A stretch of DNA of 36,392 nucleotides from Planctomycetaceae bacterium (GCA_021201355.1 JAJQFC010000017.1:1-36392); one strand, 5' to 3'. Shown: positions 18,515 to 27,907, counted from the stretch's first letter. Translations and numbers: made by a program. The notes: generated by a model from the sequence alone, not told the origin.

Positions 18515-20548
18515 ATGATTCAAGGCATGGGAAGCGCAGGGATAAGCGGCGCACAATACCACTCCTCCACATCGCGGAACAGCGGGTCCGGCGCGGCCGC
18601 GGGGGCGGCCGGAAAATCGGATATCGTCTCCATATCCGAAATGGCCCGGCAACTGGCGGAGCAGGCCAAAGCGGTCGAACCCTCAAAGATGTATGCCGCT
18701 GGTGAATCGAAAGCCGCTATCACCAGCACCATCGCCGGAGCGGGCCTTAGTAAATACGCCAATCTCGGCCTCGATGATGGCCAGACCGACCTGACCGCCA
18801 TGAACTTCAGCCGGAAACGCCTCGGCGGCAAGGTCGACAGCATCCTGAAGGCGGCCGGCATAAAGCTCGGCAAGGACGAGCGCGTCGCCATGTCCGTCGG
18901 CGCCGACAACAAGATCAAGGTCTCCGGCATCAAAGACAAGAAAAAGGCCGAAGCGATTGAAAAGGCCCTGAACGAAGACAAGAGCCTTGGCCGCGATCTC
19001 CGGAACCACGTCGCCACCGGCCGCATCACCAAAAACGCCCAAAAGCAGGAAGAATACGTCGATTTCCTCAAAACCAACAATATGGAAATTCCGGAGGACA
19101 TTGACGAACTGTTCACCCATTCCGGCGTCCGCGCCTTCATCCTCGACGAATACCTCCAGGAGAATGCCGGCGTCGGCATCAGTGCTCTCGGCCTTGACTA
19201 TGACAGCGACGGGAACGAAACGCTCACCGGCGTCAACGAGACTCTGAAACAGCTGTTTTACGATGATCAGGCTCTTGAGAATACCCTGAAGACCATGATC
19301 CGGGAAGGGAAAACCGACACCAGCTTTTCCGTCAGTTTTGAATTCGCCAACGGCACCCTGTCCGACCCGACCACCCTCGATATGGCTAAGAACAAGGTCC
19401 AAAGTATCCGCGACAAGGTCATGGGACACTGGGACAAGGAAAAGCAGGAGATGGTCCCGGGCGCTATCGACATCCTCCGGGATACGGTCGACAAGCACGG
19501 CGGCGGCATCGACGATCCGGAACTCCAGGAGGCGCTGAGCCGGGGATTCGCCATCAAGGTCGACAAATCCGGGAAGTTCGAAATTGTCGGCGACCACCTC
19601 TCCGGGAATGCCAAACGGATTCTTGAAGGCATTGTCCAAAAAGCCCTGGACGAGTGGGCCGAGGATCCGGAACGAAAAGCTTTGGACGGCAACGGCGGCA
19701 AGCGGGTGGCCAATTTCGCCGACGTGGCGGAAACGTTTATCGAAGAGCACCGGTTCGAGCACGGCGACGTCGACGAGCAATCACACGAGGTGATCATCAA
19801 CTTCGCCGGCAGCGTCAATGACACCAAGGTCGTCTCGGACGCGGCGGACGACGCCCAGGATGAAAAGAACAAGGAACTCGCCGGGGAACTCGGCAATTCC
19901 CTCCGGCAAATGCTGAAAGAAAACGGCATCGACGCCGACAACATGTCGATGGAAATCGACGAGAACGGTAAAATCATCGTCACCGGCGACGCCGACACCA
20001 AGGATCTCCAGAAGACGCAGCAGCTCCTCGACGCTTTTGTCAAGGATGCCAAATCCGGCGGCAACGGCCAGGCCAACGGCGAGGATTCGGACGACGACAC
20101 CACCGACCCGGCGGACCTGAATCCGAACGCCGTCAACGACCGGCTGAAAATGCACCAACAAAGAAAAGAGGAAGAGTTTACGCCGGACGGCTGGGCCAAG
20201 CGCGACGTGGTGACGACGAGCGATGTGAAAAAACCGGTCGAGGAGACGGAAGAGGAAGAGTATATCCGGAATCTCGGCTACTCGAACGAGCAGCGCCTGG
20301 CCGACATTGCGAAAAACTTCGGCCAAAACCTCCCCGGGATCAATCCGGAGGACAACCTTTATAACGGTATCGTCTCCGGCGGCGTGTCAAATATCAAAAA
20401 GTCCCGCTTCGCCATGAACCAATCGGATGAAGCCGGCGGACCGCGGTTCGGCGCCGTCGCCACCAGCCCCGCCGCCCAACTCTATCGGGAACTCATGGGC
20501 GGCATGCAGTTCCATGACCCGAAGCGGATAGCCCGGTACGCGATGTAA
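18515..20548 (+). CDS. 677-aa uncharacterised protein with repeated acidic modules
   Basis: Single long ORF with SD-like aagaaaggg upstream and a terminator after it. N-term low-complexity Ser/Gly/Ala then SDIVSISEMARQLAEQAKA; repeated D-x-x-GK-x-x-V-x-G modules. Confidence 0.85.
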   Translation: MIQGMGSAGISGAQYHSSTSRNSGSGAAAGAAGKSDIVSISEMARQLAEQAKAVEPSKMYAAGESKAAITSTIAGAGLSKYANLGLDDGQTDLTAMNFSRKRLGGKVDSILKAAGIKLGKDERVAMSVGADNKIKVSGIKDKKKAEAIEKALNEDKSLGRDLRNHVATGRITKNAQKQEEYVDFLKTNNMEIPEDIDELFTHSGVRAFILDEYLQENAGVGISALGLDYDSDGNETLTGVNETLKQLFYDDQALENTLKTMIREGKTDTSFSVSFEFANGTLSDPTTLDMAKNKVQSIRDKVMGHWDKEKQEMVPGAIDILRDTVDKHGGGIDDPELQEALSRGFAIKVDKSGKFEIVGDHLSGNAKRILEGIVQKALDEWAEDPERKALDGNGGKRVANFADVAETFIEEHRFEHGDVDEQSHEVIINFAGSVNDTKVVSDAADDAQDEKNKELAGELGNSLRQMLKENGIDADNMSMEIDENGKIIVTGDADTKDLQKTQQLLDAFVKDAKSGGNGQANGEDSDDDTTDPADLNPNAVNDRLKMHQQRKEEEFTPDGWAKRDVVTTSDVKKPVEETEEEEYIRNLGYSNEQRLADIAKNFGQNLPGINPEDNLYNGIVSGGVSNIKKSRFAMNQSDEAGGPRFGAVATSPAAQLYRELMGGMQFHDPKRIARYAM

Positions 20549-20576
20549 AGGGCGTTGCATCGAGATATTTATCCAA

Positions 20577-20605
20577 GAAGCCCCGGGTCGCGCGCCCGGG
20601 GCTTC
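20577..20605. terminator. bidirectional hairpin terminator between convergent genes
   Basis: GAAGCCCCGGG / CCCGGGGCTTC perfect 11-bp stem. Confidence 0.75.
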
Positions 20606-20653
20606 CTTATTGGTTTCTGAACGGTACGAGGGTCGGATAACCTGGGGACGGAT

Positions 20654-21973
20654 TTATGGTATTCGCGTCCGGAAAGGCGATGGCGTTTTCGTCTGCCAAA
20701 ACATGAACCCGACGCGGATACCGAAGAAATCGCCGCGTCCGCGTTCGTCGGCGCCGCCGAAGGTCCGTCGTTGCCATTCGCGGCCGTATTCGGCCAGGAT
20801 GAACAGGCTGTCCGTGAAATCGTATTTAACGGTGAAGACAAGTTTAAAAAATCGTTCCGTCACCCGGTCGGGAATCGACTGTTCTATCCGGAGGCCTTCG
20901 GCCATGAGGCCGACGCGGAGGGCGTCGGTGGCGTGATAGGCGGCGCCGAGTTGCCAGGTGTCGGTTTGGTAGTCCTTGGTGAAATTCCAATCCTGGCCGC
21001 GCTGGTATTCGCCAAAAATTTGCCACGGACCCCGGTGCCAATCGAACCCGACGGACAAGGCATAGGCCGTGGAACGGCCCGCCGCCAACGGCGACACGTC
21101 GGTCCGGTCAGCCACCCGCGCCATCGCGGACGAGCGCGCCACCATCCCGGACACTTCCAGCGTCAGGCACTCGAACGGCCGCCACCAGATCCGGCCGGCA
21201 ACGCCGACGGAAGCGCCGTTGTCGTGGCTGGCGCCGTCACGGAGCCGGTCCTTGTATTCCCATTCGGTCGGCTGGAAAGCGGCCAGCTCGACCCGCCAGC
21301 AGTCATCCCATTCATAACTCCCGCCAACCATGAAAACCCGGTCGAACTGGCCCGGCCGCATCGCCGGAAGCGGGGTCACCGCGTCGGCCGCATCGCCAGT
21401 GCCGCCAGTGCCGCCACCGAGGCCAGTGGCCGGACGATCCCAGGGTTGCCGGAGAAAGATCGGGCCTTCCGAGGAGTCGTCCTGGTTGGCCATGTGGTGG
21501 TAACTTTGGATCAGGCCGAGGGTAATATCCTGTCCGTACGGCGCCCGGCCTTTTCCGGCGAAGAAGCCGAGGCCGGTGCCGCCGACCGCCGACATGACGA
21601 CGAGGGCTTCCTCGATCAGGCGCTCCCGGTCGTTCCGGATCGCGTCGTTCCCACTGAAATCGATCTTGAACAGGGCATGGACATTCGGGTGGACATCGGC
21701 CCGGAGGCGGAGGTTGGCGCGGCGGACGGCGAGGCCGCCGGTGTCGTGGTCGGTGGGCCGGTACGGTGCGTCCGGAGCGGTGCGGGTGGTTTTGGTCGTT
21801 CGGTAGGTGTAATCGTTGGCGACTTCGCCGCCGATGGACACGATCGCGTTCCGGCGGAGAGAGACGACGCCGACCGGCGCCGCCGCCCCGTTCGGGAGGT
21901 CGCCGGCCACGAGGCCGCCGCCAATGAAGGCCAGGCACAGCCCCCAGACGAGAAGTATATTCCCCCATGCCAT
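20654..21973 (-). CDS. outer-membrane beta-barrel porin (OprO/OprP-like)
   Basis: Signal-like N-terminus, then GGLAVRRANLRLRADVHPNVHALFKIDFSG and alternating amphipathic strands (YALSVGFDWHRGPWQIFGEYQRGQDWNF, FTVKYDFTDSLFILAEYGREWQ). Confidence 0.75.
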   Translation of the reverse strand: MAWGNILLVWGLCLAFIGGGLVAGDLPNGAAAPVGVVSLRRNAIVSIGGEVANDYTYRTTKTTRTAPDAPYRPTDHDTGGLAVRRANLRLRADVHPNVHALFKIDFSGNDAIRNDRERLIEEALVVMSAVGGTGLGFFAGKGRAPYGQDITLGLIQSYHHMANQDDSSEGPIFLRQPWDRPATGLGGGTGGTGDAADAVTPLPAMRPGQFDRVFMVGGSYEWDDCWRVELAAFQPTEWEYKDRLRDGASHDNGASVGVAGRIWWRPFECLTLEVSGMVARSSAMARVADRTDVSPLAAGRSTAYALSVGFDWHRGPWQIFGEYQRGQDWNFTKDYQTDTWQLGAAYHATDALRVGLMAEGLRIEQSIPDRVTERFFKLVFTVKYDFTDSLFILAEYGREWQRRTFGGADERGRGDFFGIRVGFMFWQTKTPSPFRTRIP

Positions 21974-23240
21974 GCGCCGTTCCCCGGAGCGCTATACCGC
22001 TGTGGCGATTTTTACGTCCGTTTCAGCCGGTGCCGGACGCCGCAGCGCAGCGCTGGCGCGGCGGGCGGCGGGTGCGGACACCGGTGGCGGCGGACAAACC
22101 GGCATTTCCCCAAAAACACCGGTCAACCCTTCCAGCGCGGCTACGAGGAAATCGCTCGGAAAGCACCCGTAGCCACGCATTCTAGCGCTTGTTGAGTGGA
22201 ACCTGTTTCATAACCGGTCTCGTCGCCGCATACTTCGTCAAGTCCGGCTCTCGGCGTATTTTCCGCCACAAAATACCGGGCGAAAAGTAAGCCTGCCGGC
22301 GGCAATTCCACGTCTCCGACTGATGATACCATTTATGAAGCAGCTTCCAGTGATTGGCTTCTTATTGCGTTACGAACGGTAAATGCTGGAACAAACCGGA
22401 AAGCGCGGAAAGAAGGCTCACATTCTATCGAAGCGCTCTAAAACCGCTTAATGACATTGCTGAACGACAAGGACGGATAGACGCCGTTTTCTGTGAATAT
22501 TCGCGTAAAGTTCACGGAAAAATGGGTCTCTCAGGCTTTTCTTATCGCTCGTCGACCCGGACGCACCCTCCCCAGGCCGGGATTCGCCGAAGTGCATGTC
22601 AACTTTAATCGTACTGCTATTCTATTGAATTCAAAAAGGAAATGCAATCGCGTTGTCGTTCGGGCCTGTTTCCGGAATATGTCTACGATTGAAAAAGGCC
22701 CATTTTATGGGACAAAATGGGCAATTTACAGCGGATTTCCTTGACAATCCGGGTTTTTCGGTTATTTTGAGATTCAAATATTCGACTGTACATCGTGCTT
22801 CCGGGATTCATGGTTTCCCGTCAGGGCGGCTTTTTTCCGGGTCGCGCGTTTTTTGTTTTCCGATGACGATTCGGAACCGTAGCCATTGCCCGTTGCTATG
22901 GACCGGCGTGACGTTCCCTGCTCTCGTTTGGACGTTTGGACGGCGTGATATCACCACGCCGCTACCGCCGTTTCCGGTGCTGAACCGCGTTTCCGGGTAG
23001 CGGTGCGAGTCACGGTTCCGGGCTGCCATTGAGTTTTGAGTTTGGCCAGGACATCGCCTTTCGCGTGCGGTATTCGCCGCCGACCGAAGGCCGCCTGTCG
23101 TTTCCATCGTCTTGGAGGAGTTCCGATGGAACGCCGGCATTGCGTCCGGAAGGACGAATGCGGGGAACAGGCTGCCGCCGCCGCCGAACGAAACGCGGGG
23201 CTGTCCGCATTTTACTGTAGTGAGAAGGGGATAACCCGTT

Positions 23241-23606
23241 ATGTCGCATGAGACAAAATGCATGGTACAGGGCTGTGAGAACCGCGTGCATGCCAAAGGC
23301 TATTGCCGCAAACATTATGGACAGATCTGGCGCAAAGGCAAAATCTACACCCAGAAAGATGCCGGTTCGTCCAAAAAGATGGGTGTCAAAAATTCGCACC
23401 GCGACGATACCGACCGGATGCGGGCGCTGGAACGGGAGTTGCGCCGGGCCGAAATGATGTACAAAAACGTCATCGGCTTCGAAGGCCGGTTGAAATGGCG
23501 CCGGGAAATCGTTGAAGTCAAAAAGGAAATGACCCGCCTCGGCATGCCGATTCCGCTGCCGGAAACCGGTCAGGCCACACCGGTCGGGCTGGCGAGCAGT
23601 TTCTAA
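23241..23606 (+). CDS. small zinc-finger-like hypothetical protein
   Basis: KCMVQGCENRVHAKGYCRKHYGQIWRKGKIY: CxxxxC-x9-CxxH-type zinc-binding motif, followed by a charged helical segment. Confidence 0.7.
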   Translation: MSHETKCMVQGCENRVHAKGYCRKHYGQIWRKGKIYTQKDAGSSKKMGVKNSHRDDTDRMRALERELRRAEMMYKNVIGFEGRLKWRREIVEVKKEMTRLGMPIPLPETGQATPVGLASSF

Positions 23607-23804
23607 GACGCCGCCGGCGGGACAGGTCGGAAGGCCCGGGTTCCGGCTGTCGGCTGGGATAAGGTACACTCGAATCGGGAGTACGGGCCAGCCGGTGAAT
23701 CTCCCTTCGGCCGCACTCTACGGACGACCGATTGCAGGCGAAAACGTACGCGGTACCGGGGATGGATTCATCCGTTGTCCGCATCAAACCACAGCGCTTT
23801 ACCA

Positions 23805-23832
23805 AAGCCTTCCGTGCGCGGAAGGCTTTTTT
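23805..23832 (+). terminator. Rho-independent terminator
   Basis: AAGCCTTCC-GTGCGC-GGAAGGCTT followed by TTTT. Confidence 0.85.
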
Positions 23833-23930
23833 CATGCCATACCAGTGCCGAAACGCGATCCTGCGTTGACATATGGCGGGCTTGTCGGGATTATTGACAG
23901 TGGGTAACCATTGTTCCAAGGAGCGTTTCA

Positions 23931-24806
23931 ATGCATTATACCGGCAATGTCATCCGTCCGCCCCACGAGGCGCGGAACGTCCTTCTTCAGGTCACGGTCG
24001 GCTGTTCGTATAACCAATGCACCTTCTGCAACATCTACGACACGCCGTTCCGCGTTTCGCCGATGGCGGAAATCGAGGAGGACCTGGCCGAGGTCAGGGC
24101 CGCCTACCCGCACTGCCCCCGGGTGTTTCTTCTGAACGGCGACGCTTTTGTCCTTTCGTTCGAGAAACTGCGGGATATCGCCGTCACCATAAAAAAATAC
24201 CTTCCCCAATGCCATATCATATCCATGTACGCGGGGATTATGAATATACGGAATAAATCCGTCGAACAACTGAAGGAGCTGCGTTCCCTCGGCATCAACA
24301 AGTTGACCATCGGCGTCGAGTCCGGCGACGACGACGTCCTCCGCCGCGTCCGGAAAGGCTATACCGCCGCCGAAATCGTCACGGAATGCAACAAACTTGA
24401 CGAAGCCGGAATGCTCTACAGCATCATCTACCTGGGCGCCCTCGCCGGACACGGCCTCAGTGAGAAAAACGCCCTGGAGAGCGCCCGCACCTTCAACCAC
24501 ATCCACCCGACCCACATCGGCGCCACCTCCCTCACCCTCCTTCCCGGATCGCCTCTGTACGACGAGGCGCAGGCCGGAACGTTTGTCGAGGCGGGCGAGT
24601 TGGAACGGGCGCGGGAGCTTCTTGTCCTGGTCGAAAACCTGACCATTGAAACCTTTTTCGCCGCGAACCATGTCTCGAACGCCGTTGTCGTCAAGGGCCG
24701 GCTGCCGGATCAAAAGGAGGAAATGGTCGGACAGCTCCGCTACTATATCGACAACTACGACGAAGGATATATGCGGGAACGGCGGCGGCGGTTGCGGAGT
24801 TTGTAA
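23931..24806 (+). CDS. radical SAM protein
   Basis: LLQVTVGCSYNQCTFCNIYDTPFRVSP (CxxxxCxFC), VFLLNGDAF, LTIGVESGDDDVLRRVRKGY. Confidence 0.88.
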   Translation: MHYTGNVIRPPHEARNVLLQVTVGCSYNQCTFCNIYDTPFRVSPMAEIEEDLAEVRAAYPHCPRVFLLNGDAFVLSFEKLRDIAVTIKKYLPQCHIISMYAGIMNIRNKSVEQLKELRSLGINKLTIGVESGDDDVLRRVRKGYTAAEIVTECNKLDEAGMLYSIIYLGALAGHGLSEKNALESARTFNHIHPTHIGATSLTLLPGSPLYDEAQAGTFVEAGELERARELLVLVENLTIETFFAANHVSNAVVVKGRLPDQKEEMVGQLRYYIDNYDEGYMRERRRRLRSL

Positions 24807-24897
24807 GCGTATGGCAGGCGACGCGCGCCCCGAGTGCGGCCGAACGCGCGGTTTTCTTCTTTGTACCCGATTAAAATGCTTCACATAAAGGAACGCT

Positions 24898-25374
24898 ATG
24901 ACGGAACAGGCGAAGCGGCTCTGGATGGTGCTGTGTCTCTCGCTGACAGCGCTGGCGCTGTCGCTGCCGTCCTCTCCGCATGCGGCGGAATTCGACCTGG
25001 ACGGCGGATGGGTCGTCCTGCGCCAGCTCCAGTACTGCACCGGGTGCGGATCGGCCCTTCTCGTTACCCAGGTCCATCCCGGCAGCCATATCCGCTGTCC
25101 CGACTGCGGCAAGGAACAAACCCGCATCGCCTCCCAGTACGTCCTGAACCAGATGTACCAGCTCTGCACCCTATGCGGCGGTCCGTTGAACCACGAAGGC
25201 CATCACCCGGGAGACGTTGTCGAATGCGATACCTGCCACACCCGGCAGCCCCTGAGCCGCGATGTGTTCGCCCTTGCCCGCCACGACAACGGTCCCGGCT
25301 ACGCTCCGGGTCATCCGCCCGGAACCGGGAAAAAATCCTCCTCCTCTCGCCTGAACGCGACGACGCCAGGCTGA
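24898..25374 (+). CDS. exported protein with two zinc ribbons; possibly the N-terminal part of the downstream PPIase
   Basis: Signal peptide MTEQAKRLWMVLCLSLTALALSLPSSPHAAEF; CTGCGSALL...RCPDCG and CTLCGGPL...ECDTCH. Confidence 0.75.
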   Translation: MTEQAKRLWMVLCLSLTALALSLPSSPHAAEFDLDGGWVVLRQLQYCTGCGSALLVTQVHPGSHIRCPDCGKEQTRIASQYVLNQMYQLCTLCGGPLNHEGHHPGDVVECDTCHTRQPLSRDVFALARHDNGPGYAPGHPPGTGKKSSSSRLNATTPG

Positions 25375-25376
25375 CC

Positions 25377-27059
25377 ATGATTCCCCTGGATGACGCTGAC
25401 GGCGACGCCGTGCCGCTGCCGCCCGACATTCCGGACCGCCCGGGCGACACCGGCCGGCCGCTTCTGGCCGCCGCCGGATCCGGGAACGCCGGTACGGCGG
25501 GGACTGCCGGCGGCGCGGCGGCGCGGCGCGACGCTGGGAACGGTTCAGGCCAGGCATCAGCCTTTTCCGGCTCCGACGGTCGGGCCGGACCCGACGGCTC
25601 GGCCGGGACACCCGCTCCAGGCGGTACCGTCGGCCGCGACCGGAGCGCCGGTTTGGCTTTTGGCGCTGCCGACGACGGACTCGATGTTGTGTCCGAAACC
25701 GTCATCCGTGAACAGGTTCTCCAGCGGCACGCCCCGCCCGAATGGGCGGAACGTGATGCCGCCGCCCGGCACCGGGACCGCCTCAGTCTGCCGGACGCGC
25801 CGGCGGAGGCGTACGCCGACGCGGCGTCCCGACCGGAAGACGGCGCCGGTTCTGCCGACCTTGCCGCTCTTCCGGGTGCGCGGGATCGGTCGGGCCGTCC
25901 GGATCGATCGCGGGTCGGCGTCCAGGCGGCGCGCGATTCCGCTGGCGGAACCGGGCCGGAAAGGCGCGAACCGGCACCGGGGACCGTCGTTACGGATGAA
26001 ACGGCGGCGGCGCGACGGGCCGCCGCTCCGGCCGCGACGCCGGCATCGGCAGCCGGCGGACGGCGCGAGGCGGGAACGGAACCGCCGCCGCCTCCGCCGT
26101 CCGGACGCGGGACGACGCAGGCCCTGGCGGTGCCGGCGGTGACGGCTGATCTGTTTGGCGGCCGCCGGGCCGGCGGTTCGGACGAACGGTATATATCCAC
26201 CGGGCCGGTGGTGGCGCGGGTCGACGGCGAACCGATTTACGCCCGGGATATCGACCGGGTGGTGGAACCGATTCTCGAACGTCTTCGCGGCCAGCCCGGC
26301 GTCGACAAGGCCGTCCTTGAATCCCGGGTCATGGATTTGCGGCGGGAGGTTCTGGAACGGCTAATTGACCGCGAGGTGGCGATGCGGGAAGCGGCGGCGA
26401 TCGGCTTCCGGCCCGATCCGACGGCGATACGCGAACGCGAACAGGAACTGGCGCAAATTCTCGCCGGCACCGGCGTCGACATCCGCTCCGAAGCGCGGCG
26501 CGACGTCATCATGCAGGAGATGCGCCGCCGTTATGCCGAAAAACCGGTGTCGGCGAATCCGCAGGCGGTCCGGGAGTTTTACCAGAACAACCGCGACAAA
26601 CTCGTTCAGCCGCGCAAGGTGGCTATCGACCAACTGGTCGTCTATGAAGACCGGAGCGGCCGGTCCGACCGGCGGAGCGCCCGGGAAATCGCCATGGAAA
26701 TCGCCGCCGCTCTCGAAAGCGGCCAGCGGTTCGACGCCCTACGGCAACGCCACGACGAGTTCTGGCACGCCGCCGGCCTCGCGTACGAGCCGCCGACGCT
26801 CCAGTTCGAGGCGGCGTACGCGCGGCAGGTTTTATTGTCGGCCGGCGATCTCCGGCGCGGCGCCGTGTTCGGTCCGGTGTTCATGAACGGGATGGTGTTG
26901 TTCGGGAAAATCACCGACGACCGCCCGGAAGGACCGGTCCCGTTTGAAGAGGTGGAAAAGGAAATCCGAAACCGCATCGAGGCGGAAGCGGTAGAGAAAA
27001 ACCTCGACGCCTGGCTGAAACGGCTGCGTCAGAAGACGAACATCGAAGTGTTTCTGTAA
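25377..27059 (+). CDS. SurA/PpiC-like peptidyl-prolyl isomerase domain protein with long Ala/Gly/Pro-rich N-terminal region
   Basis: C-term VVARVDGEPIYARDIDRVVEPILERLRGQPG...VLERLIDREVAMREAAAIGFRPDPTAIREREQEL...VREFYQNNRDKLVQPRKVAIDQLVVYEDRS...GPVPFEEVEKEIRNRIEAEAVEKNLDAWLKRLRQKTNIEVFL is SurA-like. Frame is open upstream to 24834; ATG at 25377 is 2 nt after the preceding stop. Confidence 0.75.
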   Translation: MIPLDDADGDAVPLPPDIPDRPGDTGRPLLAAAGSGNAGTAGTAGGAAARRDAGNGSGQASAFSGSDGRAGPDGSAGTPAPGGTVGRDRSAGLAFGAADDGLDVVSETVIREQVLQRHAPPEWAERDAAARHRDRLSLPDAPAEAYADAASRPEDGAGSADLAALPGARDRSGRPDRSRVGVQAARDSAGGTGPERREPAPGTVVTDETAAARRAAAPAATPASAAGGRREAGTEPPPPPPSGRGTTQALAVPAVTADLFGGRRAGGSDERYISTGPVVARVDGEPIYARDIDRVVEPILERLRGQPGVDKAVLESRVMDLRREVLERLIDREVAMREAAAIGFRPDPTAIREREQELAQILAGTGVDIRSEARRDVIMQEMRRRYAEKPVSANPQAVREFYQNNRDKLVQPRKVAIDQLVVYEDRSGRSDRRSAREIAMEIAAALESGQRFDALRQRHDEFWHAAGLAYEPPTLQFEAAYARQVLLSAGDLRRGAVFGPVFMNGMVLFGKITDDRPEGPVPFEEVEKEIRNRIEAEAVEKNLDAWLKRLRQKTNIEVFL

Positions 27060-27152
27060 CAACGGCCGCTGCCGGGAAAGGGGCGGCGTTGCCGGCCCGG
27101 ACAGGCCATAATGCGGATAGACGCGCGGCACGTGACGTTATGTGCAATAAGG

Positions 27153-27185
27153 AAGTGGGTGAAACCGTTACGGCTTCACCCACTT
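27153..27185 (+). terminator. terminator-like hairpin after the PPIase gene
   Basis: AAGTGGGTGAAACCG...CGGCTTCACCCACTT, one internal mismatch. Confidence 0.55.
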
Positions 27186-27271
27186 TCAATATCGGTACCG
27201 TTGCTGCGGGAAATCGACGCACTGACGACCCTGTACGAAGTGGTTCGACGGGAGCCGTGCCGGTGGCCGGT

Positions 27272-27592
27272 TTACTCAACGACGGCGTAGTTGCCTTTCT
27301 GGCGGTCTTTGAGTTCGCCGACCTTGGACTTGTTCCAGTTTTCGACCCGGCTGAAATAGCCGACCACGCGGGTCATGTGCTGCAGGACCTGGGGTTCCCG
27401 CTGGCCGGTGAGGACGTCCTGGAGGATTCCCCAGTCCGACTCTTCGATGGCTTCGACGGGAAGCTTGGTCATGAGGTCATTTTTGGTGTACTTGACGATG
27501 ACGGACGACTTGCCTTCCTGGCAAGTGTCGATGCCGATGCCTTCAAGTTCCGGGTGGTTCTGGACAGCGTCAAAAAACGAGGTCATTTCCAT
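27272..27592 (-). CDS. stand-alone anaerobic ribonucleotide reductase (NrdD) C-terminal-like protein
   Basis: C-term HMTRVVGYFSRVENWNKSKVGELKDRQKGNYAVVE resembles the class III RNR C-terminal region around the glycyl-radical site. Confidence 0.72.
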   Translation of the reverse strand: MEMTSFFDAVQNHPELEGIGIDTCQEGKSSVIVKYTKNDLMTKLPVEAIEESDWGILQDVLTGQREPQVLQHMTRVVGYFSRVENWNKSKVGELKDRQKGNYAVVE

Positions 27593-27907
27593 GGTGCGGT
27601 CTCCTTTTCCGTTCTCAGTATATAGTAACCTATCATACTATATATGGTAATCATTTCCAAAAATACGTCAATATCTTGTGGGTTGCAGGAGTAGTTGTAC
27701 ATTTCCGGTTCGAGTTGTCAAGACCCTTTAGAACGATTCCGCCGCCAAAGAATTCGGGATTGGTTCTAAGCCCGGATTTTGAATCGGGTTGGGTCGCTAA
27801 AAAATTTTCTGGAGTTTCCGGTACGGCGTCGGGGTGGCGCCGATGCCTGATCGCCCCGCGAAAGCATTGACATTTCACTGCCGCCCGCTATAGTAAAGAG
27901 TCCCACT

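Noticed and set aside
20771-22195. 474-aa + strand ORF opposite the porin
   Set aside because: Porin reading frame has a signal-like N-terminus and beta-strand pattern; the opposite frame does not look like a protein.
24834-25376. N-terminal 181 aa of the 741-aa ORF as real coding sequence
   Set aside because: Overlaps the zinc-ribbon ORF, which has a signal peptide and metal-binding motifs; only the last few residues before 25377 look protein-like (see frameshift finding).
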